From contig NC_090023.1 in NCBI RefSeq assembly GCF_037176765.1, forward strand, positions 47,633,366 to 47,697,365: DNA of 64,000 bases, read 5' to 3'. The stretch comes from Anolis sagrei (Eukaryota > Chordata > Lepidosauria > Squamata > Anolidae). Positions 21,360 to 30,691 of this stretch are shown in pieces (position 1 is the first letter of the stretch; every line of letters begins with the position of its first letter). A program made the translations under genes and the position numbers. The notes beneath the pieces are model-generated. The model worked only from the letters and a program-made list of their open reading frames with translations. It made no database searches and was not told where the DNA came from.

Positions 21360-24300
21360 ATGAAACGTGGCAGACCAGAAACTCAGAAAGCAACTAAACC
21401 CCGCAAAAAGCAAAAAGACGACGCTGGCGTTAAAGATGCCCAAGGCCAAACCCCCCAAAAAAGAAAATTTACTACATTGAATGAATGTTATGATGAACTT
21501 AATAGATTGACAGCGGAAGTGGTCCACAATCATAAACGGATTATGGCTTGTAAGGAGAGAAATGCTCAAATAATGGACCGTGATTTACAAAAAATTTATT
21601 CGGCAATTAAAGCACTAGAAAAATATCGGATGCTTACAAAGTCAGCTTACTATCAGAGGGGTGGGGGTATGAACAGTAGGGGGAAAAGAAAGCAAAAGAA
21701 GCCCTGTCCTGGAGATCTGTACTGGAAAAGAAGACGTAAATTGATAAAAAAGGCGAGACAAACTCTTGCCAGATCCAAAAGTAAGAAAAAACATAAAAGA
21801 GCATGCCCCTTAATGAGGTCAGACGCGGCTTCTCCTTCCAGTACAGACACACATTCTCCAGAGCACCATCACTTAGGAGCTGCATCTAATGTTGGTGATC
21901 AAATCCAGCAGGAAGCCCACAATGCTGTTGAGGTTAATGGTTCACACCCAGTGTTTGCTGAATGCATGCGCTCATGGCGGCATCCAATTCCTGATTTCAG
22001 CACATGGCGATTCGTTGAGGTATACCGTTTCAGAAATTTAGAAATGATTAGGTCATACGCAGAGATTGTAACGGCATTATACATGGCGATACAGGGCATA
22101 TTAGACCGGATGGGCTCTAGAATCGAACCTGATGATTTTGTTCAGGTGAGACTAGAAGCCTCAGGATTACGAAATCCACTCTTTTCTTTTAAAAGAAGCA
22201 GGGAACTATTTAATGCTGATGAGTTCCTATCAAACCTTAGCCGCCTCTTACAAAGCAGTATGGAAATATGTGCGCACGGAGATTTTGAGTTCGTGGTTAC
22301 TATAACAAAACCACTACGGGGGGGAGCACATCGAAAACTGGGGTCAATCCCTGCGAGTGAAATAATAGCCCGAAAAAGACAATATTTGATAGATTTGAAT
22401 TATTCAGGAAGCAATCTATGCTTTGGTGGAGCTTTATTCGGGGTTATGAGTTTACAGAAGCCCACAGATTCCGAAATGTTGACAGCTGGTCAAAAACTGC
22501 ATATGGAGCTTGGTTGGTCTGATAAAAAAAAGGTAACCCTTAAGGACATTTCTACAGTCGAACAGCATTTAAGAGTCAACATCGATGTAGCCTATTACTC
22601 AAAAAAGTCAGGATGGTGTGTTTTTAAAACAGAAGGACCCATTTATCCCAAAGCCTATACATTACTATTACACGAAGAACATTTCTACGGGGTCCTGAAT
22701 GTAAAAGCTCTTTTTGGTATGCGTAACTACTGTCAATTTTGTCGCAAACTCTACAATCATGACAGACACAGCTGTCTGTTTTATTGTAGAATGTGTATGA
22801 GAAAGGACTGCTCTAACGTAGTTGATGAGCAGGTTCGTTGTCTGAGATGTAAATTTCATTGTAGGTCAAACGCTTGCTTAAAATTACATCAACAACTGTT
22901 CTTAGAGAAGAAAGTCAAATGTCCAGCGAGGAGGTATTGTACAAAGTGTTGTCATTATCAGGATGCAGATCATGATGATGAAAGATGCAAGGGTAGACAG
23001 TGCATGGTTTGTTGGGGGTACATTGTTGAAGATGAAGACCACGTGTGTTACATGCAAACACTTAATCGGCCAAAGCTTTCTGTGAAATACTTGTTTTATG
23101 ACTTTGAATCACAACAAGAATCGGGGGTTCATAAGCCAGTGTATTGTTTTATAAAAGCTTTTCCAGGGGAAACAGTGGAGTGTTTTAAACCAGATTACGT
23201 GGAAGAGGATAGCGGGTCTGAGGATAGTGATGATGAAATAGTGGGGGGTGTGGCCCCGTGGAAGTTTGCAGGTAAAACATGGGAATTTAGGGGTGAAAAC
23301 TGTGTTGAACAGTTTATTAAGACGTTTACAAAAGATGGCGCCTTCAAAGATTCAACATTCATAGCCCACAATTCAAAGGGATATGACTGTTACTTTATAC
23401 TCAATCAGTTAGTGAAGGAGAAACTGGATGTTAAAATTATAGCACAAGGTGGTAAGTTAATCTGTGTTACAATTGTAGCGTTAGGCATAAAATTCATTGA
23501 CTCACTCAGTCACCTTCCCATGGCACTCTCTAAATTACCAAAAGCTTTAGGGTTCGATGAGGTGAAAGGCTATTTTCCACATTATTTCAACACAGCTGAG
23601 AATTGGAATTATGTTGGGCCTTTGCCGCTGCCCAAATACTATGGTGTAGAATACATGATGCCTGCTGAAAAGACAGCCTTTACCAAGTGGTATGAAGAGA
23701 ACCGCTCAAAAACCTTCGATATGCAAAAAGAGTTAGCATACTACTGTCAGAAGGATGTAGAGATTTTGGTGAAGGCCTGTACCAAGTACAGACACGAAAT
23801 AGTTCAACTCACAACGGCGATCAGGAAAGTTCTCGTAGGCAAGAAAAAAGAAAAAGTCATAAAATACAGAGCGGCTATAGATCCGTTACAATATCCGACC
23901 ATTGCAGGTGTAGCTCTAGCAATGTACAGGTTCAAATTTCTTAGGAAGGATACTATAGCTATCCCAAGTTGTAATGATTATCATAATCAGTACAAGCGAT
24001 TCTCATCGGCGTCTATACAGTGGCTCTCTTTTGTTAGTCATAAGGAAAAGGTTGAAATACGCCATGCTCTGAATGGCGGGGAGGTTAAAGTTGGCGATTA
24101 TTTTCTAGACGGTTATGCAGTTGTGGGTGAAAGGGAAATTGCCTATGAATTTCTGGGTTGTTTTTTTCATGGATGTGTCCAATGTTATTCTCCAGAGGAG
24201 GTCAATACCCTGGTGGGGAAAAGTTATGAGTTTCTTTTTAATGCGACACAGAAAAGGAATGCAGACCTCCAACGCTTAGGGTTCGAAGTGTGCGCCATTT

Positions 24301-25727
24301 GGGAGCATGAGTGGAGACATATGGTAAAAACAGATTTGGAAGTCCAGGCTTATCTTGCAAACGCCAAATTTCCAGATCCGCTAAAACCTCGCGATGCGCT
24401 TTTTGGCGGTCGCACAAATGCTGTATGTCTCTATTATAAACCTAAAGATGGGGAAGCTGTGAAATATTATGACTTTACCAGTCTGTATCCCTATGTCAAC
24501 AAAACAAAAGAGTATCCCTTGGGGCATCCTAAAATCATCTACAAGGATTTTAAGCCCCTTTCAAATTATTTCGGACTGGTAAAAGCCAAGGTTTTTCCCC
24601 CTAGAAATCTCTATTTCCCAGTTTTGCCTTCCAGAATCTCTGGAAAACTCATGTTCGTCCTGTGCTCAAGCTGTGCAGAAACCCAACATCAGGAGCCTTG
24701 CGACCACACAGATGAGGAGAGAGCGTTATCAGGTACATGGTGTACAGTTGAGTTGAACGTAGCTATAGCAAAGGGTTATAGAGTTGTCGAGATTTTTGAG
24801 GTCTGGCATTTTGAGCATCGTTCTGCAGATCTGTTTTCGGAGTATATAAAATTGCATCTTCGTCAAAAGCAGGAGGCTTCTGGTTACCCTCAATGGTGTG
24901 TAAGTAAGCAAGATAAATCTAAGTATATAAGGGATTATCGTGCACGGGAGGGCGTGCGTTTACGTAGAAAGGAAATTGCGGTGAATCCTGCAAAGCGTCA
25001 AATTGCCAAATTGTTTTTAAATTCCTTGTGGGGAAAGTTTGGGCAGAGAACAAATTTAGCAGTCACAGAAGTGCTGAGAGATCCGGAGGATTTCTTTCAA
25101 ATTCTATTTTCTGATGCCTATAAGGTGTCCATGTGTGAGTTTCTGGATGAAGAGGCTGTCTGTCTCTCGTGGAAATATTCCGACGACCGTGTGACAACCT
25201 CTGGGAGAAAAAATGAATTCATAGCATGTTTTACCACGGCATATGCAAGGCTTGAACTCTACAATTTGTTAGATAGGTTAGGCAGACGTGTTTTGTATCA
25301 TGACACAGACAGTGTCATTTTTGTAAGTAAGGAAGGTGAATGGGAACCACCTCTAGGGGATTATTTAGGGGACCTCACAAGTGAAATTCCGCCAGATCAG
25401 ACTATTACAGAGTTTGTCAGCATTGGTCCGAAATCCTATGGCTATAAATTGTCTGATGGTACAGCTTGTATGAAGGTAAAGGGGATCACCCTGAATAGCG
25501 CGAACTGTGAGAAAATTAATTTTACTAGTCTTAAAGACCTGGCATTTGATTACGTCTCAGACAAGAAAGATGGACAGCCTCGTGAAATTGTGATACATCA
25601 GCCAGGTATTGTTCGAAATAAGCGCCAGTGGACGCTTCACACGAAAACTCTCAAAAAAACTCAGAAGGTTGTATTTGATAAAAGAGTGATTAAGGAAGGG
25701 TTTACAACGCTCCCTTATGGATACTGA
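21360..25727 (+). CDS. POLB: Polinton protein-primed DNA polymerase B
   Basis: Family-B DNA polymerase of the protein-primed kind, which copies the linear element from its ends. Counting from the ATG at 21360 (about 1455 residues), the 3'-5' exonuclease motifs are YDFES (about 580), AHNSKGYD (about 668) and YYCQKD (about 793). The polymerase motifs are DFTSLYPYVN (A, about 1037), KLFLNSLWGKFGQ (B, about 1216) and YHDTDS (C, about 1312). The N-terminal 450 residues are basic and Lys/Arg-rich (KPRKKQK, KKHKRACP) and may correspond to a terminal-protein or DNA-binding region. Residues about 458-560 contain many paired Cys and His (CQFC, CRMCMRKDC), suggesting zinc-binding. I chose the ATG after the acceptor-like site, though splicing from upstream exons may extend the product. 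It overlaps the ATPase gene by 11 bases. Confidence 0.95.
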   Translation: MKRGRPETQKATKPRKKQKDDAGVKDAQGQTPQKRKFTTLNECYDELNRLTAEVVHNHKRIMACKERNAQIMDRDLQKIYSAIKALEKYRMLTKSAYYQRGGGMNSRGKRKQKKPCPGDLYWKRRRKLIKKARQTLARSKSKKKHKRACPLMRSDAASPSSTDTHSPEHHHLGAASNVGDQIQQEAHNAVEVNGSHPVFAECMRSWRHPIPDFSTWRFVEVYRFRNLEMIRSYAEIVTALYMAIQGILDRMGSRIEPDDFVQVRLEASGLRNPLFSFKRSRELFNADEFLSNLSRLLQSSMEICAHGDFEFVVTITKPLRGGAHRKLGSIPASEIIARKRQYLIDLNYSGSNLCFGGALFGVMSLQKPTDSEMLTAGQKLHMELGWSDKKKVTLKDISTVEQHLRVNIDVAYYSKKSGWCVFKTEGPIYPKAYTLLLHEEHFYGVLNVKALFGMRNYCQFCRKLYNHDRHSCLFYCRMCMRKDCSNVVDEQVRCLRCKFHCRSNACLKLHQQLFLEKKVKCPARRYCTKCCHYQDADHDDERCKGRQCMVCWGYIVEDEDHVCYMQTLNRPKLSVKYLFYDFESQQESGVHKPVYCFIKAFPGETVECFKPDYVEEDSGSEDSDDEIVGGVAPWKFAGKTWEFRGENCVEQFIKTFTKDGAFKDSTFIAHNSKGYDCYFILNQLVKEKLDVKIIAQGGKLICVTIVALGIKFIDSLSHLPMALSKLPKALGFDEVKGYFPHYFNTAENWNYVGPLPLPKYYGVEYMMPAEKTAFTKWYEENRSKTFDMQKELAYYCQKDVEILVKACTKYRHEIVQLTTAIRKVLVGKKKEKVIKYRAAIDPLQYPTIAGVALAMYRFKFLRKDTIAIPSCNDYHNQYKRFSSASIQWLSFVSHKEKVEIRHALNGGEVKVGDYFLDGYAVVGEREIAYEFLGCFFHGCVQCYSPEEVNTLVGKSYEFLFNATQKRNADLQRLGFEVCAIWEHEWRHMVKTDLEVQAYLANAKFPDPLKPRDALFGGRTNAVCLYYKPKDGEAVKYYDFTSLYPYVNKTKEYPLGHPKIIYKDFKPLSNYFGLVKAKVFPPRNLYFPVLPSRISGKLMFVLCSSCAETQHQEPCDHTDEERALSGTWCTVELNVAIAKGYRVVEIFEVWHFEHRSADLFSEYIKLHLRQKQEASGYPQWCVSKQDKSKYIRDYRAREGVRLRRKEIAVNPAKRQIAKLFLNSLWGKFGQRTNLAVTEVLRDPEDFFQILFSDAYKVSMCEFLDEEAVCLSWKYSDDRVTTSGRKNEFIACFTTAYARLELYNLLDRLGRRVLYHDTDSVIFVSKEGEWEPPLGDYLGDLTSEIPPDQTITEFVSIGPKSYGYKLSDGTACMKVKGITLNSANCEKINFTSLKDLAFDYVSDKKDGQPREIVIHQPGIVRNKRQWTLHTKTLKKTQKVVFDKRVIKEGFTTLPYGY

Positions 25728-26406
25728 ATTGGAGACACGTTGGCAGCACCCCTTCTCTGCAATTCTCGCTGGTCCTAGCGGATGTGGCAAAACGTATTTT
25801 ATAAAAAATATGTTGGATCATGCTGAAAATGTGTTCTCTGTACTACCGCAAAATATTGTGTGGTTTTACAATTGTTGGCAGCCCCTGTACAATGAACTCC
25901 AGTGTAAATACGTCTTTATTCAGTTTGTGCAGGGATTACCTGAAAAATTTGATGATGATGAATTGTTACCAACCAATAAAGTCAATTTTATCATTATCGA
26001 TGATTTGATGCAGTCTGCTTGCAATAGCATTGGTTTGGAAATGTGTTTTACACAGTATGTCCACCATCGGAATATAAGTGTTTTCCTCATCACACAAAAT
26101 ATTTTTTGCAAAGGTAAAAGCAACAGAACCATCAGCCTTAATGCAAAATATATGGTGCTATTTAAAAACCCAAGGGATAAACTACAGATAGCAACCCTGG
26201 CCCGTCAGATGTACCCGGGAAACACACGTTTTTTCATGGAATCTTTTTCTGATGCAACAAGCAAACCTCACGGTTATTTAGTGGTAGATTTGCATGGTAC
26301 TACACCAGAAGCGTACAGATTAAGAACCGGAATCTTTCCGCCAGATTGGCCTGTGGTATATTTGATGAAGAAAAAACCACAGAATCACAAACGGTCTTTG
26401 TTTTAA
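25717..26406 (+). CDS. ATP: Polinton packaging ATPase (A32/FtsK-HerA type)
   Basis: A 229-residue P-loop ATPase of the kind that pumps DNA into capsids in adintoviruses, Polintons and large DNA viruses (poxvirus A32 type). The Walker A motif is GPSGCGKT (residues about 19-26), and the Walker B is NFIIIDD (about 88-94). A downstream VFLITQN segment fits sensor motif III. Length is normal for the family. It starts within the end of the polymerase frame, which suggests a shared transcript. The segment ends in a basic tail (KKKPQNHKRS). Confidence 0.93.
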   Translation: MDTELETRWQHPFSAILAGPSGCGKTYFIKNMLDHAENVFSVLPQNIVWFYNCWQPLYNELQCKYVFIQFVQGLPEKFDDDELLPTNKVNFIIIDDLMQSACNSIGLEMCFTQYVHHRNISVFLITQNIFCKGKSNRTISLNAKYMVLFKNPRDKLQIATLARQMYPGNTRFFMESFSDATSKPHGYLVVDLHGTTPEAYRLRTGIFPPDWPVVYLMKKKPQNHKRSLF

Positions 26407-26449
26407 ACAACATAGGACCAACAGCCATCTGCTCCTCCACCGGCGCATC

Positions 26450-26779
26450 ATGTCCACCCGTGTAAAGAGAAACCTGGAACTATTAAAACTGCTTATTAAG
26501 GTACCCCCACGTCAGAGAAAAGCCATATTGTGCACGGGCTCCAACGATTTAATTGCTACTCTCTCAGAAATAGCCCTCAATACTTTAAAAGGAAACATCC
26601 CTCTGGCGCCGCATCAGCTACGAACGTTGAGAAAAAGACGCCGGCTTATTAGAATTCTGGGAAACAGCAAAGTGTCTCTTCAGAAAAAGAAGGCTCTTGT
26701 GAAACAGTCTGGAGGGTTTTTGGGCCCACTGCTAAGTTTTGCGGTTCCCCTGTTAACCGGACTTTTAACAAACCAGTGA
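26450..26779 (+). CDS. Small basic Polinton protein with hydrophobic C-terminus
   Basis: A 109-residue protein. The N-terminal two thirds are Lys/Arg-rich (LRTLRKRRRLIRILG, KVSLQKKKALVK) and the end is a glycine-led hydrophobic segment (GGFLGPLLSFAVPLLTGLL). The type recurs in animal Polintons beside the ATPase. A basic domain plus hydrophobic tail recalls small adenovirus core or membrane-active virion proteins (pX/pVI class), which is inference only. It lies 43 bases after the ATPase, and its stop overlaps the next start (TGATG). Confidence 0.75.
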   Translation: MSTRVKRNLELLKLLIKVPPRQRKAILCTGSNDLIATLSEIALNTLKGNIPLAPHQLRTLRKRRRLIRILGNSKVSLQKKKALVKQSGGFLGPLLSFAVPLLTGLLTNQ

Positions 26780-27468
26780 TGGAACACGCTGAAAAAATGT
26801 ATTTGGTCCCCAGCCGTCAGCTGGATCAATTAAGAACCCCACTTCCAAAGGATGAAAACATACGAACTACAGCTATCTCATCCTTAGATAGAGAAATGCA
26901 GGGGATTCTACACCGGACTGATTTATCCGAACATGAAAAAGCACGACTCTACAATACCTTACTTCAAAAATATTTAACCCATGTAAAACAGAGGGATGCT
27001 GAGAAACAAAATTTAAACCTGTTTCTACCTGAACCAACTGCTGAAGAAACAACAGACCCCTTTGCTGACAACGTGTTTCGTGAAGTGGTAGACAGCCTGC
27101 CTGTTAGATACAAGAGTCACGCAAGATTAATACTCAACAAATTAACCCTAAACAGGAATATTTCTACATGGGATGATAAAGGATCCTTCGTGTATAAAGG
27201 AGAAGTCATTCCTGGATCTAACATCTTGGACTTAGTCAAAGCTGCAACTCAAGCTAATGCGGTTTCTGTTACACGTCTCCCTAAAGGGTGGGATGTTTTT
27301 ATGAAAGCCTTGGCTGAAATAAACACCCCGTCTTCCGTGATAGGTAATACGTCCAATCGCCAACTCCTGGATTATTTAAAAAACCCAACAGCTTCACCCC
27401 CAACTCAAAGACGCAAATCTTCTAGGGAGCATCGGCAAGCTAGCTCTCCTACCTGGATTAGCTTATAA
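26779..27468 (+). CDS. Conserved Polinton protein, function unknown
   Basis: About 229 residues from the ATG at 26779, which overlaps the previous stop by one base. The N-terminal half looks helical and charged (LDREMQGILHRTDLSEHEKA, LLQKYLTHVKQRDAEKQN). The middle has SFVYKGEVIPGSNILDLVKA and the C-terminal part LPKGWDVFMKALAEINTPSS and RQLLDYL, which is wording I know as recurring in animal Polintons. The tail is Ser/Pro/Arg-rich. No catalytic motif is visible. Its place beside the packaging ATPase suggests a virion or assembly role, by context only. Confidence 0.75.
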   Translation: MEHAEKMYLVPSRQLDQLRTPLPKDENIRTTAISSLDREMQGILHRTDLSEHEKARLYNTLLQKYLTHVKQRDAEKQNLNLFLPEPTAEETTDPFADNVFREVVDSLPVRYKSHARLILNKLTLNRNISTWDDKGSFVYKGEVIPGSNILDLVKAATQANAVSVTRLPKGWDVFMKALAEINTPSSVIGNTSNRQLLDYLKNPTASPPTQRRKSSREHRQASSPTWISL

Positions 27469-27582
27469 TAATTTTATTTTCACCAAATAAAATACTTCTT
27501 TTCTTAAATTTGGATTTATTGTCATTGCCTGTTCTTTTAAAAAGAGAAAATAGTGACACAGATCATATTCCAAAAGCACCCT
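27469..27582. terminator. Bidirectional poly(A) region between the converging gene blocks
   Basis: AATAAA on the + strand at 27486-27491 follows the last + gene by 18 bases. On the - strand AATAAA occurs at 27515-27520 and 27473-27478, just beyond the protease stop. The intergenic space is only 114 bp and AT-rich, so the convergent transcripts very likely end here and overlap slightly. Confidence 0.7.
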
Positions 27583-28140
27583 CTAGGAGGGTCTGTTTAT
27601 TAAAAGACGTTTATGAAATGCACTACAGGACATACAATGTTGCATCGTTTGAAACATATCTGAGGAACGGGTCCTTGTGTTCATTTTCTTCACAAAACGC
27701 ATAACCATTTTGTCATTTTTATCCAAATCGTCGGAATATAACGCGCTAATATTTTTAAAGGATACCCCCATACATCTTTGATGAATGAAAAAAATGCAGT
27801 GATGTCCACAAACAACCGAGTCTGAGGCCTGTACAGGTTTGCAATGAAACACAGTTTTGCCAGCATTTCTTCTTAAAAAGTTCACAATGGCTTTGGGAAA
27901 CAAAGCATAGTCAGGAGTGTGACCATATGAGTCAAAAAATTCGGCTGTCCTTTCATTCGGTAGGTAAACAGCTAACCAGTGTTCTCCTGGAAGGTTATGG
28001 GGGTGAGTATTGATAATCAGCGCCACTGGTCTTTGCTGGATGTGCTTTCTTGGAAGCTTGTCACAGGGTAACACCCCATAGAAAGCGTTCTGAGTATAGG
28101 GGTTTGAGCTTAGTAGTCGAGTTAACTGCAGGCTATCCAT
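27583..28140 (-). CDS. PRO: Adenain-type cysteine protease
   Basis: Cysteine protease of the adenovirus/ULP1-like class (C5), expected to cut capsid and core proteins during maturation. From the ATG at 28140 (about 185 residues) the catalytic His is in GEHWLAVYLP, the acidic residue in FFDSYG, and the nucleophile Cys in VVCGHHCIFFIHQRC. The length fits adenain (about 200). It starts one base after the major capsid stop, which suggests a shared transcript. The N-terminal SNPYTQNAFYGVLPCDKLP resembles the usual opening of Polinton proteases. Confidence 0.92.
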   Translation of the reverse strand: MDSLQLTRLLSSNPYTQNAFYGVLPCDKLPRKHIQQRPVALIINTHPHNLPGEHWLAVYLPNERTAEFFDSYGHTPDYALFPKAIVNFLRRNAGKTVFHCKPVQASDSVVCGHHCIFFIHQRCMGVSFKNISALYSDDLDKNDKMVMRFVKKMNTRTRSSDMFQTMQHCMSCSAFHKRLLINRPS

Positions 28141-28141
28141 T

Positions 28142-29452
28142 TCACATATAATCAAACAAGACGTTTCTCCTGTGATTTATTTCTATCACGTTGTCAAAAA
28201 CGCCGTAAACCACCATATTGACGGTTGTTGGCAGAGGCTTGGCGAAACGCAGCTCTGCCCTCAGGTTTCCAGTTTTAATCAGCGAGTAATGGTCTGCACA
28301 TTCTTGATCCGGAGTCAGGTCAAATGCAAAGAGTGTGTAGCCTTTTGCATACTCCTCACGGTTAATTAAAAGTGCGCTGTCTCTCATGTGTTTGCCAGCG
28401 GTCTGGACTAAACTCATATATTCTCTCACACAATTATCCTCTTCAAAATTGGGTTGAAATGGTTTCATAGGATACTGCTCACCATCCAAGTAGAGTGCTG
28501 CAAAATTGATGTCATAATGCTTAAAGTTGAAAGGGTTTTTAGTGTATGACCCGCTGAAAGCATCGTTATCGACGAGTGCTAGCACCACCTGTTTAGGAAG
28601 TTGTCCCAAAAACAGGTTCTCTTGATTGGAGACACGGCTCCCTACCGGTATGCTGAATACTTTCATGCTTACACGGTCCACTGGGTATTTGGCATTAGAT
28701 GTCAGGAGGGCTTCAGCGTGTCCTAGGCGAACGCCTGGTGTTAATTTCACTTTTTTGACAAAGAGGGAGGCTGATAAAATCTGTAATTTGTAATGCCTGT
28801 TTGCATCGTTGCTCATTAAGCAGAAGGCATCTTTATTGCGGGTGAGTTTAATTTTCACATCAACACCGTTCAGCAGCAGTTTTTCTTGGAAAAACAAGTC
28901 AGCATGGAGATGTCCCATCAAGTCTATTTTTTTACTACCAGCTCCCAGGAATGCTCTTTTGCTAAAACCTTTATTTGCCCCATCCAGAGCCGTAATCTCG
29001 TGTTCCCCTGCATTGTCTTTATAAAAAGCCCCGGCCGTAAATTGCGTGGCTAGTGTGTCTTCGCAATAGTTCAGCACGGATTCAATGTATGCTCTGTAAG
29101 GATAGCAGTTGTTACTTTGGCTGATGAGTCGGTCCCCTAAAGTCACATCTAACTGGCTGAAAATGGAGGCTATCGGGTAATTCACGAGACCTACCGCAGC
29201 CCCGTTAGCCAGGTTTGATCCGTCTTCATTCACCACTTTGCACGTCAGATATAAAAGCGTGTTGTTGAGATCCATATAGTCTTCGCCATTTCCGGCAATA
29301 AAAAAGTCCAAGGGTGAGGATTCTGTGAGAGCGGTTAATGGTGGAACTTCAATATAAAGGCTTCTCTCAATACTAGTTTGTGTAGGCCCAATGTGAAACA
29401 AATCAAGTTCGGATTTGGTGCACTCTTCAGAACAACCGTGAATAAAAGCCAT
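28142..29452 (-). CDS. PY: Polinton major capsid protein (double jelly-roll)
   Basis: 436 residues, the position and size of the Polinton hexon-like major capsid protein, which is predicted to form trimers of two jelly-roll domains per chain. Recognisable wording includes SSPLDFFIAGNGEDYMDLNN near the N-terminus, VTLGDRLISQSNNCYPYRAY (about 105-125), and the C-terminal RAELRFAKPLPTTVNMVVYG. It lies between the core-like protein and the protease in the same strand block, with gaps of 1-9 bases, so it belongs to one virion gene cluster. Assigned from family knowledge, without a structure search. Confidence 0.9.
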   Translation of the reverse strand: MAFIHGCSEECTKSELDLFHIGPTQTSIERSLYIEVPPLTALTESSPLDFFIAGNGEDYMDLNNTLLYLTCKVVNEDGSNLANGAAVGLVNYPIASIFSQLDVTLGDRLISQSNNCYPYRAYIESVLNYCEDTLATQFTAGAFYKDNAGEHEITALDGANKGFSKRAFLGAGSKKIDLMGHLHADLFFQEKLLLNGVDVKIKLTRNKDAFCLMSNDANRHYKLQILSASLFVKKVKLTPGVRLGHAEALLTSNAKYPVDRVSMKVFSIPVGSRVSNQENLFLGQLPKQVVLALVDNDAFSGSYTKNPFNFKHYDINFAALYLDGEQYPMKPFQPNFEEDNCVREYMSLVQTAGKHMRDSALLINREEYAKGYTLFAFDLTPDQECADHYSLIKTGNLRAELRFAKPLPTTVNMVVYGVFDNVIEINHRRNVLFDYM

Positions 29453-29461
29453 GCTGCCGTT

Positions 29462-29923
29462 TTAGAATATATCGTTCGTAGACTGTATCCTCCTCCTCTT
29501 TCTACCTCCTCGACGCTTCTGGGGTTTCTTTCTACGTTGCACTTTCCTTTTAATGGGTTGAGGAGGGCCTTTCAATCTCAGTTGCGATGCTTTTCTTTTT
29601 AACCCTCTTCTCCTTCTAATATACATAAGCCCCGATCCCTCTTGAGGGTTTGCAGGTCTTGTTCTGTTTAGAACAGCCTGGGTGATATGACCGACCATGT
29701 CGTTGGCTATATTACGCGCGGCTGTTTTAGCGTGGGGTTTAATGATGTCAAAGCCTCTTCTCAAAAGCGGTACAGCTTTTCGGAAAAGGCTTCTGAAAAT
29801 CCCGCCTAGGCCCGAGCCATACATTTGTGGAATACCATGATACCCCGGTAGACCGTTTCCAGCTTGTGCCCTGTAATAGTTTTTATAAAGACCCGGGTCC
29901 CCATAGGATTTCAAGATGACCAT
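29462..29923 (-). CDS. Basic virion-core-like Polinton protein (pX/pVI-like?)
   Basis: 153 residues. The N-terminal part (YKNYYRAQAGNGLPGYHG) is Gly/Tyr-rich. Then come a glycine and hydrophobic segment (GSGLGGIFRSLFRKAVPLL), a helical stretch (KTAARNIANDMVGHITQ) and a strongly Arg/Lys-rich end (RRRRGLKRKAS, RRKKPQKRRGGRKRRR) with nuclear-signal character. The layout resembles adenovirus pX or pVI-type minor core proteins that bind DNA or disturb membranes. The link is inferred. It lies 9 bases before the major capsid start and 10 bases after the minor capsid stop. Confidence 0.75.
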   Translation of the reverse strand: MVILKSYGDPGLYKNYYRAQAGNGLPGYHGIPQMYGSGLGGIFRSLFRKAVPLLRRGFDIIKPHAKTAARNIANDMVGHITQAVLNRTRPANPQEGSGLMYIRRRRGLKRKASQLRLKGPPQPIKRKVQRRKKPQKRRGGRKRRRIQSTNDIF

Positions 29924-29933
29924 TTTAAAAATC

Positions 29934-30662
29934 CTAGGTCCTCCTGGGGCGGAAGTGAAGCTTCACGATCACCTTTCCAAAACGAAATGGTACATTTTTG
30001 TTCTGGTCTGACTTTATCTCGACAGTGAGAGTGTCTATGTGGTGTTTGCTCACGGGGATGTAGTGGGGTTTATCGTAACAGATGTTGATACGATCGTTAT
30101 TCTTCCCTTGCACCGGCACACATCGCAGCAGAGGAACGTAGAAATCCCCAACGAGCTGGTGCTCCACTATATCGGTGTAAACATATAAGGTGTTGAAACC
30201 TCCTGTGATGTCTGCTGAGAAAGCTGACTCATTGGCCGGAATGTTGGGGGGCAGCCCTAATATATACTGTAATTCCTTATCAGCTACTATCTTATACTTA
30301 TTCTCGGGTTTAAGTAGGACCCTTCTGCTCACTGGTTCATATTTAAGAACCGCATTCAGTGGGTTCCATCGTGCTGTAATGCGTTCGTTCATATATCTCA
30401 ACAGCTCTGGGATGTTAGAATAATACCCGTTCTCCAGAAAGAAGACCCACTTCTTTTCTTCTTGTACAATAGTAAAAGTTGGGTGGGTCGTCAGATTATC
30501 CCAGGTGTGAGGATACTGTATTTCAACTAGTCCTACTTCCCAGGCCCCCGAGAGCTCTAGAGGTTTTGCTAATGATATAGTGAAGCTTGAAATGGAGTTC
30601 CCGGGAAAGGCTATAGCACTCGCATTGCTAGGTAATGTGACGTAAAAACCACCATCCCCCAT
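29934..30662 (-). CDS. PX: Polinton minor capsid (penton-like) protein
   Basis: About 242 residues from the ATG at 30662 (MGDGGFYVTLPSNASA). The open frame extends upstream to 30728 but only with a TTG, inside the end of the integrase frame, so the ATG is preferred. Recognisable segments are GNSISSFTISLAKPLELSGA and WEVGLVEIQYPHTWDNL near the N-terminus and the C-terminal KVIVKLHFRP. This is the standard opening of the Polinton protein modelled as a single jelly-roll vertex (penton-like) protein. Neighbours are the integrase upstream and the core-like protein downstream. Confidence 0.85.
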   Translation of the reverse strand: MGDGGFYVTLPSNASAIAFPGNSISSFTISLAKPLELSGAWEVGLVEIQYPHTWDNLTTHPTFTIVQEEKKWVFFLENGYYSNIPELLRYMNERITARWNPLNAVLKYEPVSRRVLLKPENKYKIVADKELQYILGLPPNIPANESAFSADITGGFNTLYVYTDIVEHQLVGDFYVPLLRCVPVQGKNNDRINICYDKPHYIPVSKHHIDTLTVEIKSDQNKNVPFRFGKVIVKLHFRPRRT

Positions 30663-30691
30663 TTCTTTCCTTAGGAATAAAAAGCTCTCAG

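Noticed and set aside
28172-29024. Open frames on the + strand across the capsid gene
   Set aside because: Shadow frames of the major capsid protein on the other strand.
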